The notes under the pieces were generated by a model. The model made no database searches, had not been told where the DNA came from, and worked only from the letters and a program-made list of their open reading frames with translations. The translations under genes and the position numbers were made by a program. Of a stretch of 40,320 bases of DNA, positions 8,706 to 17,375 are shown piece after piece; positions within the stretch are counted from its first letter, which is position 1, and each line of letters opens with the position of its first letter. The stretch is from Intestinibacillus sp964580155 (GTDB lineage: Bacteria > Bacillota > Clostridia > Oscillospirales > Butyricicoccaceae), in contig CAZOJP010000014.1 of NCBI GenBank assembly GCA_964580155.1, positions 1 to 40,320 of the forward strand, given 5' to 3'.

Positions 8706-8807
8706 AAATGACAAGTTGGTAACAATCTGAAGGCAAGACGGTAACAAATCGGCCGTCGCGATGCGCCCCATCGGCGCGCCTTCCCGAACGCAACCAAGGA
8801 GAGATTT

Positions 8808-9410
8808 ATGTTTTTCAGTTTAAAAAACAACATGCGCGGCATCCTCATCGCCGCAATGTGCCTGTTTGCACTGACGGTTTCCGCCTTCGCGGCGGACCTT
8901 GCAGCAATCGCGCCGGTCGGCACGGCCGCCGCGGAGGGCACGGTGCTGAGCGCGCAGCAGGTTGACACCGCCGCACAGGCGGAAGCCGAGCGCGCCGCTG
9001 CCGCACAGGCTGTGGCGGAGGCCTCGCGCCTCGCGCTGCTCACCTATCAGCCGGTTTACGGCGGTGTGGTTTGCTTCTCTGAAGCCAAGGGCACGAGCGA
9101 AGCCATCGCGCTCAATAGCAGCGCACTTGGCAGCTACAAGCTGACCTTCTACTGCCCGTGCACGCAGTGCTCAGGCCGCTGGGGCGGCAGCACAAGCTCG
9201 GGCGCACGCGCCACCGAGGGACGCACGATTGCAGTCGATCCGCGCAAAATCCCGATCGGCAGCCGCGTCTTCATCGAAGGCTACGGCGACTTCATCGCGG
9301 AGGATGTCGGCGGCGCCATCAAGGGCAACCGCATCGATGTTTTTGTCAATTCACACAGCCGTGCCCGCCAGCTCGGTGTGCAGCACGCCAATGTTTATAT
9401 TATGAACTAA
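8808..9410 (+). CDS. secreted 3D-domain (Asp-Asp-Asp) protein, probable murein-active enzyme
   Basis: 200 residues. The N-terminus has a basic stretch and a hydrophobic segment ending AFAA, a secretion signal of about 27 residues. An Ala/Glu-rich, probably helical linker follows (about 45-75), then a double-psi barrel 3D domain at the C-terminus (about 105-200). Its three aspartates are in AVDPRKIPIGSRVFI, AEDVGG and NRIDVFV. The domain occurs in YuiC/YocH and in the catalytic core of MltA-like and Sps-type lytic transglycosylases, so it probably cleaves peptidoglycan outside the membrane. Two cysteines (YCPCTQC) precede the domain. ATG with AAGGAG upstream; monocistronic. Confidence 0.85.
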   Translation: MFFSLKNNMRGILIAAMCLFALTVSAFAADLAAIAPVGTAAAEGTVLSAQQVDTAAQAEAERAAAAQAVAEASRLALLTYQPVYGGVVCFSEAKGTSEAIALNSSALGSYKLTFYCPCTQCSGRWGGSTSSGARATEGRTIAVDPRKIPIGSRVFIEGYGDFIAEDVGGAIKGNRIDVFVNSHSRARQLGVQHANVYIMN

Positions 9411-9427
9411 ACACACGGTTTTCTCTC

Positions 9428-9455
9428 GCGGCGAAGCTGGGCTTCGCCGCTTTTT
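9428..9455 (+). terminator. intrinsic terminator after the 3D-domain gene
   Basis: GCGGCGAAGC (9428-9437), loop TGG, GCTTCGCCGC (9441-9450), then TTTTT: a perfect 10-bp stem. Confidence 0.9.
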
Positions 9456-9507
9456 CTTGTGTTTTTTTCGCAAGTCTGCTATAGTATCAGCAAACGAGGT
9501 GATTTTG

Positions 9508-10029
9508 ATGAACACAAACAAACGCCGCGACGAAATCGCGCGTGTGCTTGCGGAAAGCGAAGCGCCGCTGAGCGCAACCGCGCTCGCGTCGCGCTTTTCG
9601 GTGAGCCGGCAGATCATCGTGGGCGATATTGCGCTGCTGCGTGCGGGCGGGCTCGCCGTGCTCGCGACACCGCGCGGTTATATCCTCGAAACTCCGGCAA
9701 GCGACGCGCAAACCTTTGAAAAAACCATCGTATGCGCGCACGACGACACCCGCATCGCGGAAGAGCTGTACGACATCGTCGACTTGGGCGGCGCAGTGCT
9801 CGATGTCACGGTCGAGCATTCCATCTATGGCGAGCTGTGCGCGCCGCTTCGCATTTTCTCACGCTATGACGCGGATTTGTTCATGGAAAAAATCCGTATG
9901 CCCGGCGTGCGGCCGCTGTGCGACCTGACCGGCGGCGTGCATCTGCACCGCGTGCGCTGTGCGGACGAAGCCACGTTTGCGCGCATCGAGCGCACGCTGA
10001 TGGACAAAAAACTGCTCCTGCCGCGCTGA
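9508..10029 (+). CDS. niaR: niacin-responsive transcriptional repressor NiaR
   Basis: 173 residues. NiaR (YrxA) represses niacin uptake and NAD synthesis genes when niacin is plentiful. N-terminal winged helix (HTH_11, about 5-60: SATALASRFSVSRQIIVGDIALLRAGG) and C-terminal 3H domain whose histidines are visible in CAHDD, VEHSIYG and GGVHLHRV; these bind a metal and niacin in the family. The start at 9508 is chosen over one 17 codons upstream because of the CGAGGTGA ribosome binding site. The next gene is niaX, with a palindrome at its start site, which supports the name. Confidence 0.92.
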   Translation: MNTNKRRDEIARVLAESEAPLSATALASRFSVSRQIIVGDIALLRAGGLAVLATPRGYILETPASDAQTFEKTIVCAHDDTRIAEELYDIVDLGGAVLDVTVEHSIYGELCAPLRIFSRYDADLFMEKIRMPGVRPLCDLTGGVHLHRVRCADEATFARIERTLMDKKLLLPR

Positions 10030-10048
10030 TTTTTGTGCAAAGCTGCAA

Positions 10049-10076
10049 TTGAAAAATTTTCAGAGCGTGCTATAAT
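10049..10076 (+). promoter_or_regulatory. promoter of niaX
   Basis: TTGAAA (10049-10054) and a perfect TATAAT (10071-10076) with a 16-bp spacer, 20 bp past the niaR stop. The transcription start should fall in the palindrome that follows. Confidence 0.8.
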
Positions 10077-10081
10077 AGCCT

Positions 10082-10105
10082 AGACATGTGTCAAGACACC
10101 TGTCT
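10082..10105. promoter_or_regulatory. candidate NiaR operator
   Basis: Arms AGACATGTGTC (10082-10092) and GACACCTGTCT (10095-10105) are an 11-bp inverted repeat with one mismatch and a 2-bp centre. The palindrome begins six bases after the -10 box, so a bound repressor would block initiation. The repressor gene is adjacent and the target encodes a niacin S-component. Sequence seen; NiaR binding inferred. Confidence 0.75.
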
Positions 10106-10144
10106 GGGCTATTGAACTTCACACATAAAAAGGAGCGCTTTATT

Positions 10145-10711
10145 ATGACTTCCACTTCCAGCCAAAAGCTGTACCGCATGGTGCTGGCCGCCCTGCTGTG
10201 CGCGGTCGGCATTGTCATTCCCATGTTCATGCCGCGCGTCACGATCGGCCCCATGTCGTTCACGCTCGCCAGCCACGTTGCAATCTTCCTCGGTATGTTC
10301 ATCTCGCCCGCAGTCGCCATTGCGGTCTGCCTGGGCACGACGCTCGGCTTTTTCTTCACCGCGCCGTTCATCGTCGCGATGCGCGCAGCCTCGCACATCA
10401 TTTTCGCAACCACGGGTGCGCTGATTCTGCAAAAAAATCCCGATATCATCCGCCGTCCCGCGTCGAGCGCACTGTTCAACCTCGGCATCTCCGCCATCCA
10501 CGGCCTTGCGGAGGCGATCATTGTGACACCGCTGTTCCTGCGCGGCGATATGGCGGCGAACCTGACCGATCTCGGCTTTTTCACCGCGATCATCCTGCTT
10601 GTCGGCGTGGGCACAATGGTGCATTCCATGGTCGACTATTCGATCTCCATCGTGCTGTGGAAGCCGCTGCAGTCCGTGCTGCGCCCGGCGGCGCATCAGA
10701 TCGCCCAATAA
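10145..10711 (+). CDS. niaX: ECF transporter S component for niacin, NiaX
   Basis: 188 residues, almost wholly hydrophobic with about six membrane helices. It would capture niacin and work with a shared ECF energising module (EcfA, EcfA', EcfT) encoded elsewhere. The sequence fits the NiaX group: IVIPMFMPRVTIGPMSFTL, SHVAIFLGMFISP, and LGTTLGFFF. ATG at 10145 with AAGGAG nine bases upstream. It follows niaR but has its own promoter and operator, so it probably responds directly to niacin through NiaR. A different ECF vitamin substrate is less likely. Confidence 0.88.
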   Translation: MTSTSSQKLYRMVLAALLCAVGIVIPMFMPRVTIGPMSFTLASHVAIFLGMFISPAVAIAVCLGTTLGFFFTAPFIVAMRAASHIIFATTGALILQKNPDIIRRPASSALFNLGISAIHGLAEAIIVTPLFLRGDMAANLTDLGFFTAIILLVGVGTMVHSMVDYSISIVLWKPLQSVLRPAAHQIAQ

Positions 10712-10723
10712 TTTTGAACCTGT

Positions 10724-10760
10724 AAAGAGCACCGGAAACCGCGGTTTCCGGTGCTCTTTT
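10724..10760. terminator. bidirectional terminator between niaX and metH
   Basis: AAAGAGCACCGGAAACC (10724-10740) and its exact complement at 10743-10759 are separated by only GC; T and A runs flank the stem on both sides. Confidence 0.9.
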
Positions 10761-10765
10761 CTGCT

Positions 10766-13132
10766 TTATCCCAGCACTTTTTGTGCAAAATAGATCGAAC
10801 CCATCGCGTCCTTGGAGTAGCAGTCCGCCCCGATCATGTCCGCATATTCCTGCGTCAAAACCGCGCCGCCGACCATAATCCTGCAGTCCGGCTTGTCCTG
10901 CCGCAGCCGCCCGATTGTATCCGCCATGCTGGGTACGGTCGTTGTCATGAGCGCACTCAGCCCGACGAGGCGCACGTCCTCGCGCAGCGCGGTGTCCACG
11001 ATGAGCTGTGGGTCGACGTCCTTGCCGAGGTCAATCACGTCGAAGCTGTAATTTTCAAGCAGCACCTTAACGATGTTCTTGCCGATGTCGTGCACGTCTC
11101 CCTTGACCGTCGCCAGAATGACCTTGCCGCGCTTTTGCTGCGCGCCGCCGTGCTGCGACAGATGCAGCTTGATGACCTCAAACGCCGCCTTTGCCGCCTC
11201 CGCGCTCATCAAAAGCTGTGGCAGGAACAGTTCACCCGTTTCAAAGCGCTTGCCCACGCGGTCGAGCGCGGGAATCAGCTCTCCGTCGATAATTTCGAGC
11301 GGCTGTTGCGTCTCCAGCATGGCGGCCGCGGCGGTGTGCGCGCGCTCCTGCAAGCCCTTTGCAATCGCCTCGCCGAGCGTCATGTCCGCTTTTTCTGCAG
11401 CCGCGGCGGTTTTGGGCGCGTTGCCGTACTGTGCGATGTAGTCCGCGCAGTTTTCATCAATGCCTGCGAGCGCCCGATAGCCGTGGTATGCGCGCATCAT
11501 CTCCTCGGAATTGGGGTTGATGATGCCGAAGTCCAGTCCGCTTTGCAGCGCCATCGTATAGAAGGTCGCGTTAATCTGCGCGCGCTGCGGCAGGCCGAAC
11601 GAAATGTTGGACACACCGAGAATGGTTTTGACCCCCAGCTCCTCGCGCACGCGGCGCAGCGCCTCCAGTGTCGTGACCGCGCCGTAGCGATCCGCACTGA
11701 CCGTCATGCACAGCACGTCGATGACGACATCCTTTTTGTCGATGCCGTAGGCCGCGGCGGTTTCGACAATTTTTTTCGCGACCGCAAAGCGGCCCTCCGC
11801 GGTTTCCGGAATGCCGCCCTCATCGAGCGCCAGCCCGACGACCACGCCGCCGTACTTCGCAACAAGCGGAAACACGGCTTCCATATTTTCGCGCTTGCCG
11901 TTGACCGAGTTCACCATCGCTTTGCCGTTATAGTAGCGCAGCGCGCGCTCCATCGCGGTGATGTTCGTGGTGTCAATCTGCAGCGGCAGGTCGATGACCG
12001 ACTGCACCTCGCGCATGACGCGCACCATCATGTCCGGCTCGTCAATTTCGGGCAGACCGACGTTGACATCCAGGATGTGCGCGCCGCTATCCTGCTGCGC
12101 GAAGCCCTCACCGAGGATGTAATCGAGGTCGCCGTCGCGCAGCGCCTGCTTAAAGCGCGATTTTCCGGTCGGGTTGATGCGCTCGCCGATGATGAGGGGA
12201 CTGTCATCTGCCACAACCGCGCGCGCATAGGAGGTGACGATGGTATCGCGCTTGGGTTCGATGGGCGGCGGCGCGATGGCGGCGCAGGACGCATGTAGCG
12301 CGCGAATATGATCGGGTGTCGTGCCGCAGCAGCCGCCGAGCACCCATGCGCCCTGCGCGGCAAAGGTGTGCATGGTCGCGGCAAAGGTGTCCGCGTCGAT
12401 GTCATAGGTCGTTTGGCCGTTTTCAAACTTGGGCAGACCCGCGTTGGGGTTGACGATGACCGGCACGCTCGCATAGCGCAGCAAATCGGTCACAAACGGT
12501 GCCATCTGCACCGGACCCAGTCCGCAGTTGACGCCGAGCGCATCCACGCCCAGCCCTTCGAGCAGCGCCACCACACCGGGGACGTTGCCGCCCGTCAGCA
12601 GCTTGCCCTTCTCGTCAAATACGACGGTTGCAAACACGGGCAGCTTGCAGTTTTCCTTGGCGGCGAGCACCGCCGCTTTGAGCTCGTACGCGTCCGACAT
12701 GGTTTCGATGAGCACGAGATCCGCACCTGCCGCCGCGCCCGCCTTGACCATATCCGCAAACGCGTCGTACGCGTCGTCGAAGGACAGGTCGCCGAGCGGC
12801 TGCAGCAGCTTGCCGGTCGGCCCGATGTCGAGCGCGACCAGACCGTCCGCCCCCATTGCGGCGCGCGCGTTTGCAATCGCGGCGGCAATCAGCTCCGCGG
12901 CATCGTGTCCGCTGCCTGCGAGCTTAAGCCGGTTTGCGCCGAAGGTGTTCGCGGTCGCGATGTCCGCACCCGCGTCCCGATATGCGCGGTGAATCTCGGT
13001 CAGCACTGCGGGGCGCTCGATGTTCCACAGCTCGGGCAGGCCGCCGGGCGCAAGTCCGCGCTCTTGCAGCAGGGTTCCCATGCCGCCGTCAAAAATGACC
13101 ACGCGTGTTCCCAATAATGTTCTGATGTCCAT
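10766..13132 (-). CDS. metH: cobalamin-dependent methionine synthase without reactivation domain
   Basis: 788 residues. It moves the methyl group of methyltetrahydrofolate to homocysteine through methylcobalamin. Domains in order: homocysteine methyltransferase (about 1-300, zinc cysteines in VNCGLGP and GGCCGTTPDHI), pterin-binding domain (about 315-575; IGERINPTGKSRFK, DVNVG), cap and B12-binding domain (about 585-788; base-off motif GDVHDIGKN). E. coli MetH is about 1,230 residues; the missing C-terminal AdoMet activation domain is the separate gene just upstream. The start at 13132 follows AAGGAG and lies one base after that gene's stop, so translation is probably coupled. Confidence 0.93.
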   Translation of the reverse strand: MDIRTLLGTRVVIFDGGMGTLLQERGLAPGGLPELWNIERPAVLTEIHRAYRDAGADIATANTFGANRLKLAGSGHDAAELIAAAIANARAAMGADGLVALDIGPTGKLLQPLGDLSFDDAYDAFADMVKAGAAAGADLVLIETMSDAYELKAAVLAAKENCKLPVFATVVFDEKGKLLTGGNVPGVVALLEGLGVDALGVNCGLGPVQMAPFVTDLLRYASVPVIVNPNAGLPKFENGQTTYDIDADTFAATMHTFAAQGAWVLGGCCGTTPDHIRALHASCAAIAPPPIEPKRDTIVTSYARAVVADDSPLIIGERINPTGKSRFKQALRDGDLDYILGEGFAQQDSGAHILDVNVGLPEIDEPDMMVRVMREVQSVIDLPLQIDTTNITAMERALRYYNGKAMVNSVNGKRENMEAVFPLVAKYGGVVVGLALDEGGIPETAEGRFAVAKKIVETAAAYGIDKKDVVIDVLCMTVSADRYGAVTTLEALRRVREELGVKTILGVSNISFGLPQRAQINATFYTMALQSGLDFGIINPNSEEMMRAYHGYRALAGIDENCADYIAQYGNAPKTAAAAEKADMTLGEAIAKGLQERAHTAAAAMLETQQPLEIIDGELIPALDRVGKRFETGELFLPQLLMSAEAAKAAFEVIKLHLSQHGGAQQKRGKVILATVKGDVHDIGKNIVKVLLENYSFDVIDLGKDVDPQLIVDTALREDVRLVGLSALMTTTVPSMADTIGRLRQDKPDCRIMVGGAVLTQEYADMIGADCYSKDAMGSIYFAQKVLG

Positions 13133-13133
13133 A

Positions 13134-13775
13134 CTAGCTCCTTCTGAACGCACAATCCCGCTTTGCGCAGGCCTCGCAGCCTGCGATATGGCATTTTTCG
13201 TCGGTGGGCGACAGCCCCATGACCGCGGTGACCGACTTGCCCGGCACGAGTGCCAGCCCCCCGGTCACCGTCAGCCCGATGCGCCGCGGCGTATCGAGCA
13301 CACGCGTGAGCGCGCGCTGATGCTCAATGGAAAAATCACCGTAGCCGGGGCTGAAGCGCGGACGCACAAACAGGCCGCGCGCGTGCGCCTGCGCGGTGAT
13401 TTCACGCTGACAGGTGTCGCAGTATTCCTCGATATACGCGGCGGCGGCCGCCTGCATGACCGCGGCGCGGCTCATCTGCATGTGCGAATAGCGCGCAATC
13501 AGCCGGTCGACCGCGGGGCCGAGTGTGGCGGCGAACAGCACGACCTCGCTGCAGCCGCGCAGATTTTTGCCGAGATTGCGGCTCGTGACGGTCAAGCCGC
13601 CGAAATACAGGGTGTCGTCCTGCCGCGTCAGCCGGAAGCTGCGGTGGATGCTTTTGCACGCGGCATACTGCGCCAGATCGTGCAGGCACTCCTCCGCAAG
13701 CTGTGCGGTCGCCTCGTCCGGCGGTGTCGCGCCATATCCGAGATAACGAAAAATCTCGCGGCGGTTCACTTCCAT
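13134..13775 (-). CDS. methionine synthase reactivation (AdoMet-binding) domain protein
   Basis: 213 residues from the ATG at 13775, whose A is shared with the stop codon of metF (TAATG). It corresponds to the C-terminal activation domain of large MetH, which binds AdoMet and reductively methylates inactive cob(II)alamin. Motifs: RPRFSPGYGDFSIEHQ, which matches the family's RxxPGYG AdoMet signature, and a C-terminal cysteine cluster CHIAGCEACAKRDCAF that could bind a metal. Position between metF and metH supports the role. No flavodoxin-type reductase partner is visible in the window. Confidence 0.9.
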   Translation of the reverse strand: MEVNRREIFRYLGYGATPPDEATAQLAEECLHDLAQYAACKSIHRSFRLTRQDDTLYFGGLTVTSRNLGKNLRGCSEVVLFAATLGPAVDRLIARYSHMQMSRAAVMQAAAAAYIEEYCDTCQREITAQAHARGLFVRPRFSPGYGDFSIEHQRALTRVLDTPRRIGLTVTGGLALVPGKSVTAVMGLSPTDEKCHIAGCEACAKRDCAFRRS

Positions 13776-14650
13776 TACTGCTTGTCCCCGATGATATACG
13801 ACAGATTGTCGACGATGGCCTCCGCGATCTCGGGGCGGTTCATCGAGTAAATGTGGATCGCCTGCACGCCGTTTGCGATAAGGTCGATGATCTGCTCGGT
13901 CGCATAGGCGATGCCCGCCTGCTTCATCGCGTCGGGCTTGCCGCCCCACTTGTCCACAATGGTCTTAAAGCGCGTGGGCAGATAGGTGCCCGACAGCTCG
14001 CACGAGCGCGCAATCTGCCGGCCGTTGATGACCGGCATGATGCCCGCGACGACGGGAACCGTAATGCCGCGCTCGCGGATGCGGTATAGGAAGTTATACA
14101 GCACATTGTTGTCGAAAAACATCTGCGTCGTCAGAAAATCCACGCCGCAGTCGACCTTGTGCTTCAGGTGCGCGATGTCGTCCTCCTTGTGCGCACACTC
14201 GGTGTGCCCCTCGGGATAGCATGCCGCGCCGATGCAGAAATCCCCGCGCGATTTGATTTCGCTGACAAGCTCACTCGCGTAGCGGTACTGCTCGGGCAGC
14301 GGAAACGCCGCATCGGCCGGAATGTCGCCGCGCAGCGCGAGCACATTTTCGATGCCGCTTGCGCGCATGGCGTCCAGCTGGTGCGCAACCTCCTCGCGCG
14401 TGGAGGACACGCAGGTCAAATGCGCGAGCGCGGTCACGTCCAGATCGTTTTGCACATGGGATGCGATTTTGACCGTGTTGCGGCTGGTGCCGCCGCCTGC
14501 GCCGTATGTAACACTCATAAAATCAGGACGCAGACCGGACATTCTATCGACCGCGCCGATGACTGTGTCAAACGCGGAATCGTTCTTGGGTGGAAAGGCT
14601 TCGAGAGACAGGGTCACGCGATCCTGCTTCAGAATGTCGATAATTTTCAT
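13775..14650 (-). CDS. metF: methylenetetrahydrofolate reductase
   Basis: 291 residues, the normal length for bacterial MetF. It reduces methylene-THF to methyl-THF, the methyl donor for the methionine synthase encoded downstream. Visible motifs: SLEAFPPKND (N-terminal catalytic Glu), SVTYGAGGGTS, HLTCVSS, LALRGDIP, and FLTTQMFFDN. First gene of a metF / activation protein / metH operon joined by a TAATG overlap and a 1-bp gap. ATG with GAGGAAACAAC just upstream. The short leader shows no S-box riboswitch. Confidence 0.95.
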   Translation of the reverse strand: MKIIDILKQDRVTLSLEAFPPKNDSAFDTVIGAVDRMSGLRPDFMSVTYGAGGGTSRNTVKIASHVQNDLDVTALAHLTCVSSTREEVAHQLDAMRASGIENVLALRGDIPADAAFPLPEQYRYASELVSEIKSRGDFCIGAACYPEGHTECAHKEDDIAHLKHKVDCGVDFLTTQMFFDNNVLYNFLYRIRERGITVPVVAGIMPVINGRQIARSCELSGTYLPTRFKTIVDKWGGKPDAMKQAGIAYATEQIIDLIANGVQAIHIYSMNRPEIAEAIVDNLSYIIGDKQ

Positions 14651-14710
14651 GTTGTTTCCTCTTTCCGGTCTTTCGTACTGTAGCAGCTTGAATTATTGGT
14701 TCTGTTCTAT

Positions 14711-14740
14711 AGTATAACATGCGTGCGTAGATGCATGCAA
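14711..14740 (-). promoter_or_regulatory. candidate promoter of the metF operon
   Basis: On the minus strand TTGCAT (14740-14735) and TATACT (14716-14711) are 18 bp apart, about 60 bp before the metF start. Confidence 0.5.
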
Positions 14741-14794
14741 CCGTCAGAATGACCGCAAAAACGCGCATGCAAATCCGGTTTTTTGCTGTATTCC

Positions 14795-14823
14795 TTGCAT
14801 TCATTTTTTTCGTGTGCTATGAT
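14795..14823 (+). promoter_or_regulatory. promoter of the symporter gene
   Basis: TTGCAT (14795-14800) and TATGAT (14818-14823) with a 17-bp spacer, about 40 bp before the ribosome binding site of the gene at 14870. Confidence 0.65.
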
Positions 14824-14869
14824 TGCAAGTAGCTTTATTCGCACCCATGGGCAAAAAGGGAGATCATGT

Positions 14870-16222
14870 ATGGATTTGTTCTTAAAAATCAACGAAAGCA
14901 TCAATAGCTTTGTGTGGGGACCGGTTATGATTGTGCTTCTGATGGGCACGGGTCTGGTCTTCACGCTGCGCAGTCACGGACTGCAATTCCGCCGCTTCGG
15001 CTACATCATGAAGGAAAAGGTCGGCCGTCTGTTCACGGGCGGCGCGGGCAAGGGCATCGCGGACGGCGCGGTCTCGCCGTTTCAGGCGCTGACCACTGCG
15101 CTCGCGGGTACGATCGGCACGGGAAACATCGTCGGTGTCGCGACCGCGATCACGACAGGCGGCCCGGGCGCCATCTTCTGGATGTGGGTGTCCGCGCTCG
15201 TCGGCATGATGACGAAATACTCAGAAATCGTGCTTTCGGTTCATTTCCGCGACCGCAACAGCCAAAATGAGTGGCGCGGCGGGCCGATGTACTACATCGA
15301 GCGCGGTCTGAACCTCAAATGGCTCGCGACGATCTTCGCCGCGTTCGCGTTCTGCGCCACGCTCGGCACCGGCAACCTGACGCAGATTAACGCAATCGCA
15401 AGCTCGATGCATGCCGCGTTTCACATTCCGCCCATCGCGACCGGCATCGTGGTCGCGGTGCTCATCGCGGTGGTCATTTTGGGCGGTGTCAAGCGCATCG
15501 GCCGCATTTCGGAAAAGGTCGTGCCGTTCATGTCGCTGTTTTATGTATCCGGCGCAATCGCGGTGCTGATCATCAACCGCGACGCACTGCTGCCCTCCCT
15601 CGCGCTTATTTTCCGCTCCGCGCTCACCCCGTCTGCCGCGGTCGGCGGCTTCCTCGGCGCAAGCGTTATGAAGGCCATCCAGATGGGCATGGCGCGCGGC
15701 ATCTTCTCGAACGAGGCCGGTCTGGGCACTGCGCCGATCGCGCACGCGGCGGCGGACACCGAGCAGCCGGTCGAGCAGGGGCTGTGGGGCGTGTTCGAGG
15801 TGTTCATGGACACGATTATCGTGTGCACCTGCACCGCGCTCATCATTTTGACAAGCGGCCTGTGGAGCTCCGGCATCGAGGGCGCAAATCTGACGATGGC
15901 GGCATTCTCGCAGGCGCTGCCGCACGTCGGCGGCTTCATCATCACCATTTCTCTGTTTTTCTTTGCGCTTTCCACCATGCTGGGCTGGTCGTATTACGGC
16001 GAAAAATGCTTTGAATATTTATTCGGCGAGCGGTTTGTAAACCTATACCGTGTCCTATTCGTACTGGTCACGGTGCTCGGCTCGGTCGTCGAGCTCAAGC
16101 TCGTCTGGGCGGTTTCGGACACCCTCAACGGCCTGATGGCAATCCCAAACCTCATCGGTTTGCTCGGACTTTCCGGTGTGGTTCTGCGCTTGACCCGCGA
16201 CTACTTCGGAGAAAAAATGTAG
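14870..16222 (+). CDS. AGCS-family alanine/glycine:cation symporter
   Basis: 450 residues with about ten hydrophobic helices. Sodium-driven uptake of alanine, glycine or a related small amino acid. Family signatures: SPFQALTTALAGTIGTGNIVGVATAI near residue 70 (the start of the conserved AGCS block), GPGAIFWMW, WRGGPMYYIERGL, and FSNEAGLGTAPIAHAAA. The chosen ATG follows AAAAAGGGAG; an in-frame ATG 29 codons upstream would lie across the -10 box. Monocistronic, ended by a perfect hairpin. Glutamine is a possible substrate in some relatives. Confidence 0.9.
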   Translation: MDLFLKINESINSFVWGPVMIVLLMGTGLVFTLRSHGLQFRRFGYIMKEKVGRLFTGGAGKGIADGAVSPFQALTTALAGTIGTGNIVGVATAITTGGPGAIFWMWVSALVGMMTKYSEIVLSVHFRDRNSQNEWRGGPMYYIERGLNLKWLATIFAAFAFCATLGTGNLTQINAIASSMHAAFHIPPIATGIVVAVLIAVVILGGVKRIGRISEKVVPFMSLFYVSGAIAVLIINRDALLPSLALIFRSALTPSAAVGGFLGASVMKAIQMGMARGIFSNEAGLGTAPIAHAAADTEQPVEQGLWGVFEVFMDTIIVCTCTALIILTSGLWSSGIEGANLTMAAFSQALPHVGGFIITISLFFFALSTMLGWSYYGEKCFEYLFGERFVNLYRVLFVLVTVLGSVVELKLVWAVSDTLNGLMAIPNLIGLLGLSGVVLRLTRDYFGEKM

Positions 16223-16234
16223 CTCCAATGGCAT

Positions 16235-16272
16235 AAAAACGGCGGCTGTCCACATGGACAGCCGCCGTTTTT
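16235..16272. terminator. bidirectional terminator, 18-bp perfect stem
   Basis: AAAAACGGCGGCTGTCCA (16235-16252) and its exact complement at 16255-16272, two-base centre. It separates the symporter from the convergent DUF975 gene. Confidence 0.9.
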
Positions 16273-16297
16273 ATCATGTTGCTTGCTTTGCCGCCCT

Positions 16298-17329
16298 TTA
16301 GTGCGGCTCGTCGGATTCGGTTTCGTCCGATTGCGCGGTTTCCTCGGGCGGCGCAGGCTCGTCGGACGGCTGCGGCGCTTCGGGTGCGCGCCAGTAGGGG
16401 GTCTGCGCCGCGCTGTCCGATCTGGCCAGAGGCATCACATCGGCCGGCTGCTCGGGCGCGGGCGCCAGATGCTCAAACAGATGCAGGAAGGACATGGTCT
16501 GATAGGCGCTGATAAACACGGAGAACAGCAGCGCCACCACCACAAACACCACGCCGAGCAGGGACAGCATGAGCAGGTTTGACGCGCCAAACAGCACCAT
16601 CGGCATCACCAGCAGCCCGCTTATCGCCGCGAACCCAAGATACCACGGCGCAAAGCTCAGGAAAAAGAGCAGCAGGTCGCCGTAATGCCCCTGAAACGCC
16701 TGTGCCGATTCGCGCTGCGCGTCCCAGCAGCCGATAAACTCGTTGTCATGCAGACGCACGTAGCCCGCCTGATAGAAGGCAAGCCGCACGGCAATCAACG
16801 CGTATGCAATGCCGTATACCAGCATGATGACGGCAAATCTACTCGCAAAAGCGGTTGTCGGCGCATTCAAAGCGCCGGGATTGGCCGACAAAATAGCGAA
16901 AAGCGCAATGGACAGCCCCATGAACGGAACCAGCATCCAAAGCATGCTGCGCAGCCACAGCAGGAGCATCATGCGCAGAGAGCGCCCAAAGGTGCGCAGC
17001 GAGGTGAACGGCTGAAGCAGCAGCGAAACGCTCGCCTGCTCCTCGCGCATGAGCGTGATATAGAAGGTCATCATGCCAAACAGCAGCGGCGCGCCGATCA
17101 CAAGCTGCAAAAACCACGTCCAATCGTTCCCTGCGGGCATTGCGGCTGTCAGATCGCCGGCGAGGAGCGGCGCAAGCTGCTGCCGCGACCATAAAATATC
17201 CAGCACGCCGATTAGGATCAGTGGCAACAAAAACAGCACTTTCATGCCCAGTATTTGCTTAAAATTTGCGATAACAGTTGCTTTCTGCGTAGCTTTTATG
17301 CGCTTGCGCACACTTGCATCATACTGCAT
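16298..17329 (-). CDS. DUF975-family integral membrane protein
   Basis: 343 residues. About six hydrophobic segments lie between residues 30 and 285; the last 60 residues are a soluble, Pro/Glu/Asp-rich tail (EAPQPSDEPAPPEETAQ). The ordering of helices, with GYVRLHDNEF...CWDAQRES between them, fits the DUF975 family, whose biochemical role is unknown. The start at 17329 is preferred over one six codons upstream because GGAG stands seven bases before it. It lies 46 bp behind the VanW-family gene in the same direction and is probably cotranscribed, which hints at a cell-envelope role. Confidence 0.75.
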   Translation of the reverse strand: MQYDASVRKRIKATQKATVIANFKQILGMKVLFLLPLILIGVLDILWSRQQLAPLLAGDLTAAMPAGNDWTWFLQLVIGAPLLFGMMTFYITLMREEQASVSLLLQPFTSLRTFGRSLRMMLLLWLRSMLWMLVPFMGLSIALFAILSANPGALNAPTTAFASRFAVIMLVYGIAYALIAVRLAFYQAGYVRLHDNEFIGCWDAQRESAQAFQGHYGDLLLFFLSFAPWYLGFAAISGLLVMPMVLFGASNLLMLSLLGVVFVVVALLFSVFISAYQTMSFLHLFEHLAPAPEQPADVMPLARSDSAAQTPYWRAPEAPQPSDEPAPPEETAQSDETESDEPH

Positions 17330-17375
17330 AGAGGTTCTCCTTCTCATCCGAACTCAAAATCCCTTGCGCCGCTAT

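Larger units (their letters stand above)
8310..8807. other. 498-bp divergent intergenic region
   Basis: No coding sequence was recognised between RNase J (minus) and the 3D-domain gene (plus). It holds a candidate rnj promoter, a strong plus-strand promoter near 8,677, and an imperfect hairpin with AGGGA/TCCCT outer and GCGCA/TGCGC inner arms at about 8376-8411, which would lie in the rnj 5' leader. A GGTAACAA motif occurs twice in the 3D-gene leader. No known riboswitch consensus was recognised. Confidence 0.5.

Noticed and set aside
8706..8807. c-di-AMP (ydaO-type) riboswitch before the 3D-domain gene
   Set aside because: Such riboswitches often control wall hydrolases, but the leader is only about 95 nt and lacks the conserved core; only a repeated GGTAACAA was seen.
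14651..14740. S-box (SAM) riboswitch before metF
   Set aside because: The leader is about 60 nt and shows none of the conserved S-box segments or a terminator.
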